Assembly: GCF_009727055.1 (NCBI RefSeq)
Contig: NC_052351.1
Span: forward strand, 58,865,508 to 58,929,507
Origin: Benincasa hispida
Lineage: Eukaryota; Streptophyta; Magnoliopsida; Cucurbitales; Cucurbitaceae
Length of the DNA stretch: 64,000 nt
Reading direction: 5' to 3'
The translations under genes were made by a program, and so were the position numbers. The notes beneath the pieces are model-generated. The model was given only the letters and a program-made list of their open reading frames with translations, was not told the origin of the DNA and did no database searches. This document shows, piece by piece, positions 54,989-64,000 of the stretch. Each line of letters starts with the position of its first letter. Position 1 is the stretch's first letter.

Positions 54989-55015
54989 AATTGCCATCAT
55001 TTTTGGAGAGCCAAT
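54989..55015 (+). promoter_or_regulatory. Degenerate primer binding site
   Basis: AATTGCCATCATTTTTGGAG directly after the 5' LTR resembles a mutated TTGGCGCC-TTGCCGGGGA site as found in Tat/Athila elements. The assignment is weak and rests on position. Confidence 0.35.
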
Positions 55016-55100
55016 TAATTTCTCTTTGTTAATTTTATCTTGTAAACTTTAAAAATCCTAAAAATATTTTCCTTTTTCTTTGTGTCTACTTATTTCTATC

Positions 55101-55495
55101 ATGGCAGATGATCAACGATGCATCTATTATGCACTTCTAGTGAGGTAAGCAGCTCAGCAGGATGAAGAAGAGATAAGAGAAATTTGTGAGCTTAAGAATT
55201 GTGTATCTAAGCTTACATCTCTTGTTCGAGATTTGTCTGCTAGACAATTGCATGATGTGGAGGTATGCCGAGTTTTTTTTCTTCAGAGTTATCCATCTAA
55301 AGCATGTCCTCAGCTGCCACACGTCCCTGTGTGCGATGCATGTCCCCCTTGGGAGTTGCCTAGCTTAATCTTTATGTCGATGCATGCTCCTTCTGCCCAC
55401 TCAAGTATATCATTAGAGGAATTGGTTATGGAGCTTTCTAACAACTCTTATGAGTTTTCGCAGAAACTACATAAGCAATAGAAATTCTTCCAGTA
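55101..55495 (+). pseudogene. Gag-like remnant of the Tat-like element
   Basis: From ATGGCAGATGATC the frame reads MADDQRCIYYALLVR, a stop, then a coiled, acidic stretch (AAQQDEEEIREICELKNCVS, KLTSLVRDLSARQLHDVEV) and LEELVMELSNNSYEFSQKLH before a stop near 55480. I recognise no protease or RT. Its place after the PBS makes it a gag relic or an element-specific ORF. Another frame at 55663-55920 continues without a named domain. Confidence 0.45.
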
Positions 55496-57526
55496 GGACG
55501 ATCTCTATTCAGGATCTGAGACGACAATTGATCTTCAAAGTCTGAGTGACCTTGTCGCTCAGGTTGCTGAATCAATTGGGAGGCTAAACGAGCCCTTGTT
55601 GCTACCGTCCTCTAAAACTACTGAGTTTTGCAGAAGTGAAGTAGCTAACATCGACTGCCAAGTTGAACAGTCGACTTCTCAAACTACAGACCAAAAGTAA
55701 GATGATAAACAATTTTATAATTTTTGAACTTGCTAATCTTTCTTCTCAGTGTCTGCAAGAATCTTTTGAGTCTCACATGGAGACCCAAACCCCTTACAAG
55801 TGGTGGATGACCCAGTTGTCTAGCTTGCAGGTTCTGTACCGACATTGGAGAGTCGATCAGAGCTATCCACCATCTGTGCCACTAAGGTCGAGTTCCTTGA
55901 GGGATTTTATTCTCATGTGACGACATGGATACATACCTTCTGCCATGTCTTGAATAAGTATGTGAGGTTAAGTATGAGTCCAAGCTTCATTTCGAAGAGC
56001 CCTAGGTGATAGAGTTAAAGGCTACAAAGCTTGGTTTTGTTCTTCCTTCTGGCATCTCTTTTATTTTCGAATATTGCTCTCATCCTCATGAGTCTGAGTC
56101 TTTATTTTCAGTTTAATCGGTCAATTCTATTTTTATTTTTACGAAAACACAAAAAATTAAAAATATTTCCAACTTTGGATCCCTTGAACGCTTCAAAAAC
56201 TCGTTCCCTTACGCAGCTTCATGAATTTAAGGAAGAAATGACCCAAGAAATATGATAAATTTTATATATACTGACAGGAAAATACATAAAGTAATCAACA
56301 TTAAAAATTTGCGCTCTCTGGAAGCAGCTAGGCGACAAATTTTTATTACTTTTTTTTTATTGTTTTTTATCTTAGTTTTTTGTTTTTCTTTTGTAGGCCC
56401 CTCATTTGCCCAAAAAAAAGGAATATCATATGAAGTTGTGAGCTCTCTTACCACCACCCGTGCACGAAAACATTATCAGGGGAGGTTTTTTGTTCCTTTG
56501 TTTTTATTTCTTTTATGCCTTGATTACAGATACATTGGGGACAATGTATGATTTTAAGTTAAGGGTGGGTATATTTGTGTTTTGGCTGGAGCACTTGAGC
56601 ATCTAAGCTCGATCTAATTTATTTCTATGCTCTGTATGCATGTTTGCTCATTTTTGTTGGTTCGTTATGATGACTAGTTTATGATACACTCCCTTGTAAT
56701 TTTTCTTGTATAACATGATGTTTGAAATGAGTAATCATGATTTTTAGCCCATTTTTAAAAACTTTTCTTACTTTTCATGCATATTTAAGTTCTTTGTTTG
56801 CCTATATTAGGTTGTACATGCTTAGAATTGTATTCCTTAACTTGTATTTTTGTTGTCACTCCGATAGGCCCCACTGAATTAATAGTGTCTTGCATGATAG
56901 GTTGTAATGTAATACTAAGTAAAAATTATTTATATGCCTGTTTAAAAATATATGCAAATAAAAAAGTATTGCAAAGCAAAGAAAATATCATCAAAAAGAA
57001 AAGGAAAATGAATTTGTAATGTCATGCATGACTAGGGGTAGAAAGGGTTACATTTACTATGATTAGTTAGAAAACTATCGAGAAAAGAATGAGTATAGTT
57101 CCCTACAGTTTTATGTGAAAGCTAATACTCCTAGGTAAAATAAATGCAAGTTATGGATCCCAAAAATTAAATTTGAGACACCTCAATTGACATATTGTCA
57201 TCTTGATTGTTTTGGTACTTGATAAATGGGACTTGAGCTAATGTAGAGGAAAAACAAAATGAGATCCATTTAAAACCATTCCAGGCTACCAGGACTTAAT
57301 TAGAAGGGCTTTTAACTCACTCTTGCATAAATAAGTCTAGAATTAATTTTAAATTGTACTTCATTGACTGATTATGAATTGACTTCTTTATTGATTACAA
57401 ATTAAATCCTAAGAGACTATTGAGGCTTGAGTAACAAACCATGCATTTGAGTGAGCATATCATTTGTATGACTATGTTTTTATTCTATTTTGCTCAAGGA
57501 TAGTCATGAACTAAATTGGGAGTGTT
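55496..57526 (+). other. Non-coding internal and 3' region of the Tat-like element
   Basis: Contains CTCATCCTCATGAGTCTGAG (56083), the degraded CATTAAAAATTTGCGCTCT-type signature (about 56300), the ACATTGGGGACAATGTATGA box (about 56531), TTTTTGTTGTCACTCCGATA (56848) and a purine-rich PPT candidate AAATTGGGAG (about 57513-57522). Short ORFs here have no domain. Confidence 0.7.
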
Positions 57527-58947
57527 TGATAACACCAAAAATATGTTATCTCGTTCCACTTAATTCAAGGTTGTTACTGTGTTTAATGTATTTATTTAGT
57601 ATTTTTACAGGTTTCAGGCACCTAGAAGGTAGAATCAACCATTACGAGTCATTTAGGGTTAATTTGGAGCAATTAGGAACTAAAATGAGCAAGGGGGCTT
57701 CAAAGGAGCAAAAGTGGTGAAAATGCCCTTGAGAAACGTTGGGCAGCAGTGCAGCAGCACCATGCCTGACGCATTTCCAGAGAGTTTGGATTTGTGAAAG
57801 TGAGAGAGCACTGCGATGCTTCAAGTTTTGTCTGTGCGTGCAATGTAAAGCAACGTTGTGCCTGTGCAACCTAACCTCTCTGCACTTCGACAAGGGTGAC
57901 GTGACGTTAGTGTTATAAATATAAATTTTGTTTTGTTAGGTGAAGGGAGATGAGAGATTAGTTGATTTTTACACCATTAAGCTTGGTTTCAACCATCTTT
58001 GGCCGAAATCCATGAGATTTCTTCATGTTTTGCTCTGTAATCTTTATTTTGACATCTAGATTCATGTATTGATGAACGGCTAAAGGCCCAAATGTCGTTT
58101 TGAGGTTTAATGGGCACTTTCTATGATTTAATGAGATTTTTCTTGTAATGTTCTTGAGTTCTCGGTTTATGTTTGTTTTCTATTCCTTGATTTAATTTCT
58201 AGGATGAGCATGTTTGTAGTTATTGAAAACTAAATCGTTCATATTTATATGCTCGTTTGCCCCACGCTATGCATGTTGTAGGTATTCGTAATTGTATCAA
58301 TATCATGCTTAATTTGAGTAATAACATGTTTTAGTTATAGTGATTGCTAGCTTTTCTAGGATCACCCAGTAACGAAAGATAACGAAACCTAAGGAATAAA
58401 AAAGTGTTAGGTTAGATTTGGCGAATTTAATCTAATGTTCTAATCAATTTAAGTGCTTAATGCGATTAGCTAAGTGAATAGGTTTGTGTGACAACACTTA
58501 GTTAATTTAGGAATCGACATCCACGTTGGTTTTCCTTATGGAGTTTGTCTGGCTTTTCCAGACATTCGATTAGCCTTGATAATTAGATAACTCATAAACC
58601 TTGCATGATAATCAATGAATTAATCCATAGAAAGTCCAACAACTTTTAAATCAATGAAGGTAATCTTGTGTATTTCTCTCTCAATCTATTTTATTTTCTA
58701 CACTTTAATTTCATGCAATTTAGTTTTCCTGTCAACTCGATCTTTAAACCCCTTCCCCCTCCTCTCCCCTCCCCTCGATTTTTACTTGCTTTCAAAAATT
58801 AATTTAACTTAGAGATGTTTTATCTTAAGCTCCCTGTAGTTTGACTCAACCTTGCCATTGAGACTACATTGTTAGTTATAGTGCTAGATTGTAAATAAAT
58901 ATTATTTGATTGGTAGCTAAAAAGCCTCGACAACTTCTCTCCTATCA
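57527..58947 (+). repeat. 3' LTR of the Tat-like element
   Basis: 1421 bp, starts TGATAACACCAAAAATATG and ends CTTCTCTCCTATCA. Aligns with 53598-54988. A C-rich CCCCTTCCCCCTCCTCTCCC run at about 58748 is absent from the 5' copy. Confidence 0.88.
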
Positions 58948-59723
58948 AATCCACCATTCTATATTCGAGCCTCTCAACCTTTTTCATCCTTTTCTTTTTG
59001 TATTTTGTCTATTTTAATGATCTAGAGACTCATCTAGCCATGAAGATTCGATCTTGATGTCTAGTTGCTAAGGCAAGTATTCTCTAGTTTAGATTGAGGA
59101 AGAAATCCAATTGTATTAAGTTGTGAGACTTGTAATTATGAATATCTTATCTATGTATACTTCGATCTTGAATGTATTTGAATTTTTATGCTTTGAATTA
59201 TGCTTGGAATGATCACCTTGCATATTTTCATTTTTTGCTTGTATTGACTCACAATCTGTGACATTTTGTTGTGTATTAATCTTTTAGCACAAATCAATAC
59301 ACTTTGGTGTATAATTGGCCGTTCATTCTTGACGGCCCTTTTACAACATTGGAGGATGGTTTAAGTTCAAGAATAAATTAGTTCAGACAGTAACATTAGT
59401 TTGCAGGTCTTGTTGCCATAGATACTATAGTACTATATGTTTTAGTGTTCCCTTAATCTTAATGTGAGTGTAAGATGTTTATGGAGCACGTTCTCAATTC
59501 GTTGAACACTTAGTTTAATTAAGCGTCTTGATTTAATATCCTACGACGCTTGTTGCGGCATTTTCGGAGAATTTGGCTAAGCACTTGTATGATTTCAATG
59601 ATTTATGAATAACTTAGTACATCACAATACCTTAAATAGACTTTTCTCATTGACATATCTCGTTTCAACTCTTACCTTTACTTTATATGCTATTTAACAT
59701 TCCTTGCAAAACAATCAAACACA

Positions 59724-60117
59724 TTTTTTTGGGTTTGCGTGGGTTCAGTCATTTCGTGTTCTGGTGTTGGCGATATGGCGCTGTGGACGGCGTGCTCTTT
59801 GTATGTTGGTTGGTTTGATTGGTTGCGCGTCGTGATTGGTGTTTTCTTTTGGGTACGGTGGGTCGAGCATGTGGTGTGTGCTTGTATGGATTGCTCCTGC
59901 ATTTACGGGAGTTATTGATGTGCACTGGCGTTTTGATGGTGTTTAGTCTGGGTCGTTTGTCGGCGTGCGGTCTGATGTGGGGGTTTGTGGGTTGTTTGTG
60001 TATGTGGGTTTCGTTTTGAGTCATGTGGATGTGGGTTGGGCGTGTTTTGATTGTGGTTTGTGTTGTGAGCTGTTGTGGCTGGGGTTAGGTAGGCGCGCTA
60101 TAGTTTGATTGTGGTTA
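59724..60117 (+). other. G/T-rich, C- and A-poor island
   Basis: About 390 bp in which G and T dominate the plus strand (GGTTGGTTTGATTGGTTGCG, GTGGGGGTTTGTGGGTTG, TGGCTGGGGTTAGGTAGG), in sharp contrast to AT-rich flanks. Open frames on both strands (59690-60024) are long for the region but encode Thr/His/Gln-rich or Val/Gly/Trp-rich low-complexity peptides. Identity unknown. Confidence 0.6.
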
Positions 60118-60330
60118 ATGGAGCACTGCAGGGGATATCAACGATCAACTGTTGTGGAGAATTAGTTCGAGGTACAGGAGAATCGGTAAGATTTTGGAAG
60201 GTGATCTATACATACGCTGGAAGTTTACCACATTTCTCATCTAATTACTAGGAGGCTATGGCTTCGTTATACATATGGGAATCAAGCTAGTAGACCCACT
60301 AGGGTGTGCTGTACGATTACTCGCTACCCC

Positions 60331-60346
60331 CCCCCCCCGCCCCCCA
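60331..60346 (+). repeat. C-rich homopolymer run
   Basis: CCCCCCCCCCGCCCCCC-type run inside the 3' part of the old Tat-like LTR. A likely slippage or sequencing-error site. Confidence 0.85.
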
Positions 60347-60495
60347 ATTATCAACGAAATCATGTAGCTCCCTGTGGATTGACACAATCTTACCACTAAT
60401 ACTACATAGTAATAGAAATTGGTAAGGTTTGGACTTTATAATTTTACTTGGGGGTTAGAAAGGATTCGACACCCTATTTCTCCTCTATCATAGTT

Positions 60496-60876
60496 TGTAA
60501 TGTTATAATAAGACTAAATATAAGTCTTCGTCTCTATAGTTTTAAAAATTTTAATTTAGTTCCTTATATTTTAAAAACTTTTTTACTTACAAACAATTGA
60601 TGAATCTCAACATTGGTTAATGCCAAACTAAATTGGCGGAAATTTAAAGGAAGGACAAGGTAATCTAAGATACGAAAAGTTCCACATTCCACACCCAAAA
60701 TTTTAAGAAAATTAGTAGAAATTTCAATTTTCTTTTCCTAAATGATTTCATGATTTGTTCTCTTCTCGGAATTTAATCCATTTAACGACAATGGAGAACT
60801 AAATTGAAAAATGTTGACACTAAGAACTTAATTAAAATTTTTAAATAATGGGCACTAGATTGATGCTAATAAAGGA
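60496..60876. repeat. Probable MITE remnant
   Basis: AGTTTTAAAAATTTTAATTTAGTT (about 60538) and AACTTAATTAAAATTTTTAAAT (about 60825) are loosely inverted, as in the widespread plant repeats containing TTTAGTCCCTATAGTTT. No target duplication found. Confidence 0.35.
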
Positions 60877-60884
60877 TTAAAACT

Positions 60885-61514
60885 TGAAAAATTTGTACAA
60901 ATGACCCAAAAATTTAGTCGAAAATGTCAAATGACCTAGTTTTTGAGAAAAATGTAGAATGACCCTTTGTTGACGTCAAATTTGGGTGAAATTACCAAAA
61001 TATACTCACGCGCACGTGGAAAAGCATTCGCTCTACCTCTCATTGATGATCCATTTGCAAACATCCATGGAACAATGGGTTGCCTTCTTCGCCCTCTCAC
61101 TCTTCTTGCTCTCTCTGGTCTTGCTTTCACCCGTCTCCCTCTCGCTGGTATCGCTCTTCCTTTCCTTGCTCACAAAATCACTATTCTCTCTTGCTCTTGT
61201 TGTTGTTCACTGAAGTTGATCATGTCGGAGCTGTTCGTGTGAACTCGTTGTGTTGGAGAAAAAGAAGGAAATGCGCAGAGGAAAGAGATCGAAGAAGAAG
61301 AGACAGCGTGCAAAGAGAGAGGAAGAAAGAGGGAAAAAAAAAAGAAAAAAAAAGGAGTTGCAAAAGAAAAAGAAAGAAAAAAATAAAGAAAGGAATGACA
61401 ATATTGTAAATTTACAAGATCATGACATAGCAAAGGGACATTTGATATTTTTTTCAAAATTTTGATCATTTATCATTTTGGGCCTGTAAAATAGGTTTTT
61501 GGTGCAATTTTCCC
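60885..61514. mobile_element. TIR element with purine-rich interior
   Basis: The left end TGAAAAATTTGTACAAATGAC and the right end read on the minus strand GGGAAAATTGCACCAAAAACC are inverted repeats that continue inward (CAAATGACC versus CAAATGTCCC). An 8-bp direct repeat TTAAAACT flanks it (60877-60884 and 61515-61522). The interior holds a long GAAAAGA-type purine tract (61255-61400). Four overlapping open frames (60967-61465) are low-complexity artefacts. Probably a MULE-type MITE, related in style to 45958-48890. Confidence 0.6.
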
Positions 61515-61589
61515 TTAAAACTCTTACTTAGCCATTGAAAAATGAAATGTAATTCAAAAGTAAAATGAGACCTTAATTTAAAATTACAA

Positions 61590-61798
61590 ATTTAGATTGG
61601 GTTTATTTTAATTTTTTATAAGTATTTAATCTTGGAAATAAATTATTTTGAAAAGAAAAATGAAGTGTTTTGACAACTACTCAAAATACTTTTTAAAATA
61701 ATTTTAAAGTATATTTAAATATATATATATATATAATAGTTTAAATAAAAAAAAATTTAAAATTTTTTTTTTTTTTTAGCCAATCTAAACGGATCCTT
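61590..61798. repeat. Dispersed MITE-like repeat
   Basis: From TTTAGATTGGGTTTA to TAGCCAATCTAAACGGATCC, with inverted TTTAGATTGG/CCAATCTAAA ends and GAAGTGTTTTGACAACTACTC in the body. A similar block is embedded at about 24868-25060. TA and T runs lie inside. Confidence 0.6.
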
Positions 61799-62074
61799 AA
61801 AATTAGATAGATTGAATTTGGTGAAAAATTGGAAAGAAAAGTACAAATAAGTGACACGGAGGAGAGGTATTAATAAAGGCAAACTTTAATCAGGTGAGTG
61901 ACCCCTAACATGTGCATTTGTCCCACTTCCTCTCTATCATTTCTATTTTCCATCTTACTTAGGAGGGTAGATTTAAATCCATCATTTTCTATTCAATATG
62001 TTGGATCTACTTTTCAATCATTACAGTCAAACTTGTTGGCTTTCCATGCTTATATTGGGACAAGAAATTATCTA
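61799..62074. other. Spacer, no gene
   Basis: AT-rich. The open frame at 61898 has no domain. Confidence 0.5.
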
Positions 62075-62410
62075 CACTACTACAGAATTGAGTTTTAATG
62101 TCGGTTTAAAACTAATATTATAAGGATACAGCATCGATTGAAAATCAACATTGAAGATCGTATTATAAAAAATCGTTAATATCAGTTGTCTTTAATGTTA
62201 GTTTAAAACCGACATTATAGCTTACTGAAATTTCGATGCCAATTATCTTCAATGTCGGTTGAAAATCGACGTTGTACACCATTTTCTATGTCGGTTTTTT
62301 ACCCTTTTTTTCAATAATTGTCCAATATTTTTTTATGCCTCATTTTTTTAAAAAAATGTTCAAACCATTTTTAATGTCGGTCAAAGAGTTAAAAACAACA
62401 TGAAATGTCT
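62075..62410 (+). mobile_element. CACTA-type transposon terminus with subterminal repeats
   Basis: CACTACTACAGAATTGAG at 62075 matches CACTA terminal repeats. At least five copies of an AATGTCGGTT/AACCGACATT motif follow, in both orientations (about 62098, 62200, 62251, 62298, 62372). The other end was not found in the window and no transposase is seen. Confidence 0.7.
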
Positions 62411-63440
62411 CGTTTTTTATCAGGAAATGTCTGTCATCATATTTCATTAAAAAATATAAAAAAATTATTTGTTGTAATGCGTGCTGTTATAATATATGCA
62501 TGTTAATTGTTCTTACACTCTACCACAAAACTAAATACAAAGTTACCTAAAATAAGAACTACAATAAAGAACACTTCTATAGTATAGATAATAATAATTC
62601 GATTGATTAAGACATAAATAATCTGATGAGAGGTCAAAGATCTAGATCCCTACTTGCTCTATTGTTGGACTCAAAGAATAAGATAGTGCGAGAAACCATC
62701 AGGGGCTAGTAAACCTAAAACCACGTTTGGCCCCAATGTAATCGATATCCTAGGGTTGGAAACACAACATGGGTTACCAATGGCAGTCGTTTGTCGTCGA
62801 CCGTCTCTGTCGCTCGCCACCGATTACCTTTAACAATTTTTTTCTTTTTCTCTTCATCTTGAGTGAATTACTATTACATAAGGCATTGTTACTATTATAT
62901 AAGTAACAAATTTAAAAATAAATAAATAAAAGCAACTTATTTTGTTCCACAACTTTGTTGGGCATTATTAATATACATAAATAAGAAAAATAATCCTTCA
63001 GTTTTTTTTTCTTTCAAATATAAGGTTATGTTTGAAATTTTATTTTAATCCACCATAAGCCAAAGACTAACTTTCTATTCATGATAATTGAAACCCAAAT
63101 TAGAAAAATTTGTAAAAACTCGATTACATAGCCAATGAAAAGAAGTGTTTGATTTTACAAAATTGTTTGTGTACTTTATATAATATACGCTAATTCAAGA
63201 AAAACACATACATTAGAAAACACATATTTCAGCACAATTGTTATACTTACAAAATTAGGTTTCCTTTTCTTCTCGTTGTACTTGATAAATGTGTTTGCTT
63301 TAATCATATATTATTTCCATGAGAAAATTTAGACTTTTTTTTTTAATTATTATATTACATGATATCTAGTTGGATGGAGTAGATAATTTACTTTTAAAAC
63401 AAATAATTTTTTTTTTTTTTAAAAAAATATCCTTCCCAAA
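62411..63440. other. AT-rich sequence, no gene seen
   Basis: May be interior of the CACTA element. No ORF with a recognisable domain. T-runs at 63007 and 63409. Confidence 0.45.
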
Positions 63441-63469
63441 CCATGCTTGCATTTTTTATTGCACATACT

Positions 63470-64000
63470 TTGGTTAGGAGTGCGAACAAAATCCCACATT
63501 GGTTAGGGAAAGAAATGATTATAGAGTATATAAGTGAAGACAATTATTTCTATTGGTATGTGGAATTTTGGTTTGAAATCAAAAGCAAAACCATAAGGGT
63601 TTATGATCACACCACTGTGGCTCCCTCAGGTAATACCCAAGTTTAGGGTTTATGTGTTTGGTTTGCTTATTAAATATCATATTTTGTAAATAGAAGTAAA
63701 AGGAATTGTTTCACTAGTTTTAAAAAATGCATTAGATTTTAGGTTACTTTATTCTCTACTCCATAGCACAATGACATTGTTAGATAACATAAGTTTCATC
63801 CCAAATTCATTCAGCAATGAAAGGAGTAACTCATGTATCTTATAAGGATTGTGAAACCCCTTGATTTTTTTAATGTGGGGTCCTCAATATGTTCCTCTCA
63901 AGATTGTGTCTCTTTTGGGTTATCATTCTCGAATATTAGTTTGAGTTTCATAAGCTCTTATCCCATATTAGACAACATGATATTTCATCTCATAACCAAT
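63470..64000 (+). mobile_element. LTR-like fragment with TATA promoter, runs off the window
   Basis: GTGCGAACAAAATCCCACAT followed by TATAGAGTATATAAGTGAAG (TATATAA at about 63524-63530), then TTCTATTGGTATGTGG and AAAAGCAAAACCATAAGGG, is a promoter block I associate with a common plant LTR. Downstream, GTGGGGTCCTCAATATGTTC (about 63874) fits the same class. Ends not seen. The 67-residue frame at 63443 is a translation of this block, not a protein. Confidence 0.45.

Larger units (their letters stand above)
53598..58947 (+). mobile_element. Non-autonomous Tat/Athila-like LTR retrotransposon, complete
   Basis: 5350 bp with LTRs 53598-54988 and 57527-58947 and an exact target duplication AATCC (53593-53597 and 58948-58952). 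The internal region is only about 2.5 kb. It has a gag-like remnant at its 5' side, then the non-coding 3' tract with GATACATTGGGGACAATGTA and TTAAGTTAAGGGTGGG (about 56528-56567) and a PPT. No protease, RT, RNase H or integrase is recognisable, so mobility would need enzymes supplied by a relative. The fragment at 9044-9570/13920-15160 is from the same or a related element. Confidence 0.85.
53192..60490 (+). mobile_element. Old Tat-like solo LTR containing a complete relative
   Basis: Starts TGATAGCATCTAAAATGTAC and ends TTTCTCCTCTATCA, the same termini as the LTRs of the inner element (TGATAGCACC...CTATCA). Flanks TAGTC (53187-53191) and TAGTT (60491-60495) are a target duplication with one change. 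Without the inner element (53598-58947) it is about 1.94 kb. TATAAATA at 53558-53565 supports plus orientation. A G/T-rich segment at 59724-60117 adds to its length. No internal domain, so it is a solo LTR. Confidence 0.75.

Noticed and set aside
59690..60024. Thr/His-rich minus frames and Val/Gly-rich plus frames
   Set aside because: Artefacts of the G/T-rich composition; no conserved domain.
60967..61469. Lys/Arg-rich and Phe/Ser-rich frames up to 109 aa
   Set aside because: Translations of a purine tract inside a TIR element flanked by TTAAAACT duplications.
1..64000. Search for tRNA genes, CRISPR-like arrays, and a bacterial or organellar insertion
   Set aside because: No cloverleaf outside the SINE A/B boxes, no spaced identical repeats with unique spacers, and no operon-like gene arrangement; the composition is uniformly that of plant nuclear repeats.

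Overview
This is plant nuclear DNA, almost certainly from a dicot. The LTR families resemble ones I associate with Cucurbitaceae, but that is recollection rather than proof. The window is AT-rich and dominated by transposable elements. I could support only one intact host gene: a two-coding-exon gene for a 61-residue membrane-anchor protein (exons at 16549-16671 and 23567-23629). Everything else is a retroelement, a DNA transposon, a tandem repeat, or sequence I cannot assign. I found no prokaryotic-type features, CRISPR array or tRNA gene. The one rRNA-related item is a displaced piece of 45S rDNA.

Layout. (1) 1-9043 is a decayed Ty1/copia element A (integrase, reverse transcriptase, RNase H). 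It is split by a gypsy-type solo LTR (832-3307) and a minus-strand copia-type solo LTR (4017-8204), and the latter is split by a third solo LTR (5407-7459). All three insertions have exact 5-bp target duplications. (2) 9044-15160 is the 3' part of a Tat/Athila-like element, split by a solo LTR (9571-13919) that contains another gypsy-like solo LTR (10352-12789). (3) 15840-24100 is the small gene. Its 6.9-kb second intron holds a minus-strand LINE tail, a hAT-type element carrying a LINE and a SINE, a 609-bp 5'ETS+18S rDNA insertion with an 18-bp target duplication, another LINE remnant and a second TIR transposon. (4) 24700-33490 holds MITEs, a long-TIR element containing two minus-strand LTR blocks, and a CACTA terminus. 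(5) 33491-45904 is copia element B, related to A. It has both LTRs and a PBS, plus an inverted LTR insertion without target duplication and a 1.5-kb palindrome around a 25-N assembly gap. (6) 45905-53191 is a TIR element split by a solo LTR (46539-48647), an uncertain small ORF, a foldback and MITEs. (7) 53192-60490 is a Tat-like solo LTR holding a complete non-autonomous element of the same LTR family (53598-58947). (8) 60491-64000 contains TIR elements, a CACTA terminus and an LTR-like promoter fragment.

The coding pieces of the retroelements carry many stops and frameshifts, so none looks autonomous. Insertion order can be read from the nesting. I see no new biochemical system. The observations most worth checking are the TSD-flanked pre-rRNA segment in the intron, the palindrome whose arms differ mainly by one-base indels, and the small conserved-looking gene with its TE-filled intron.
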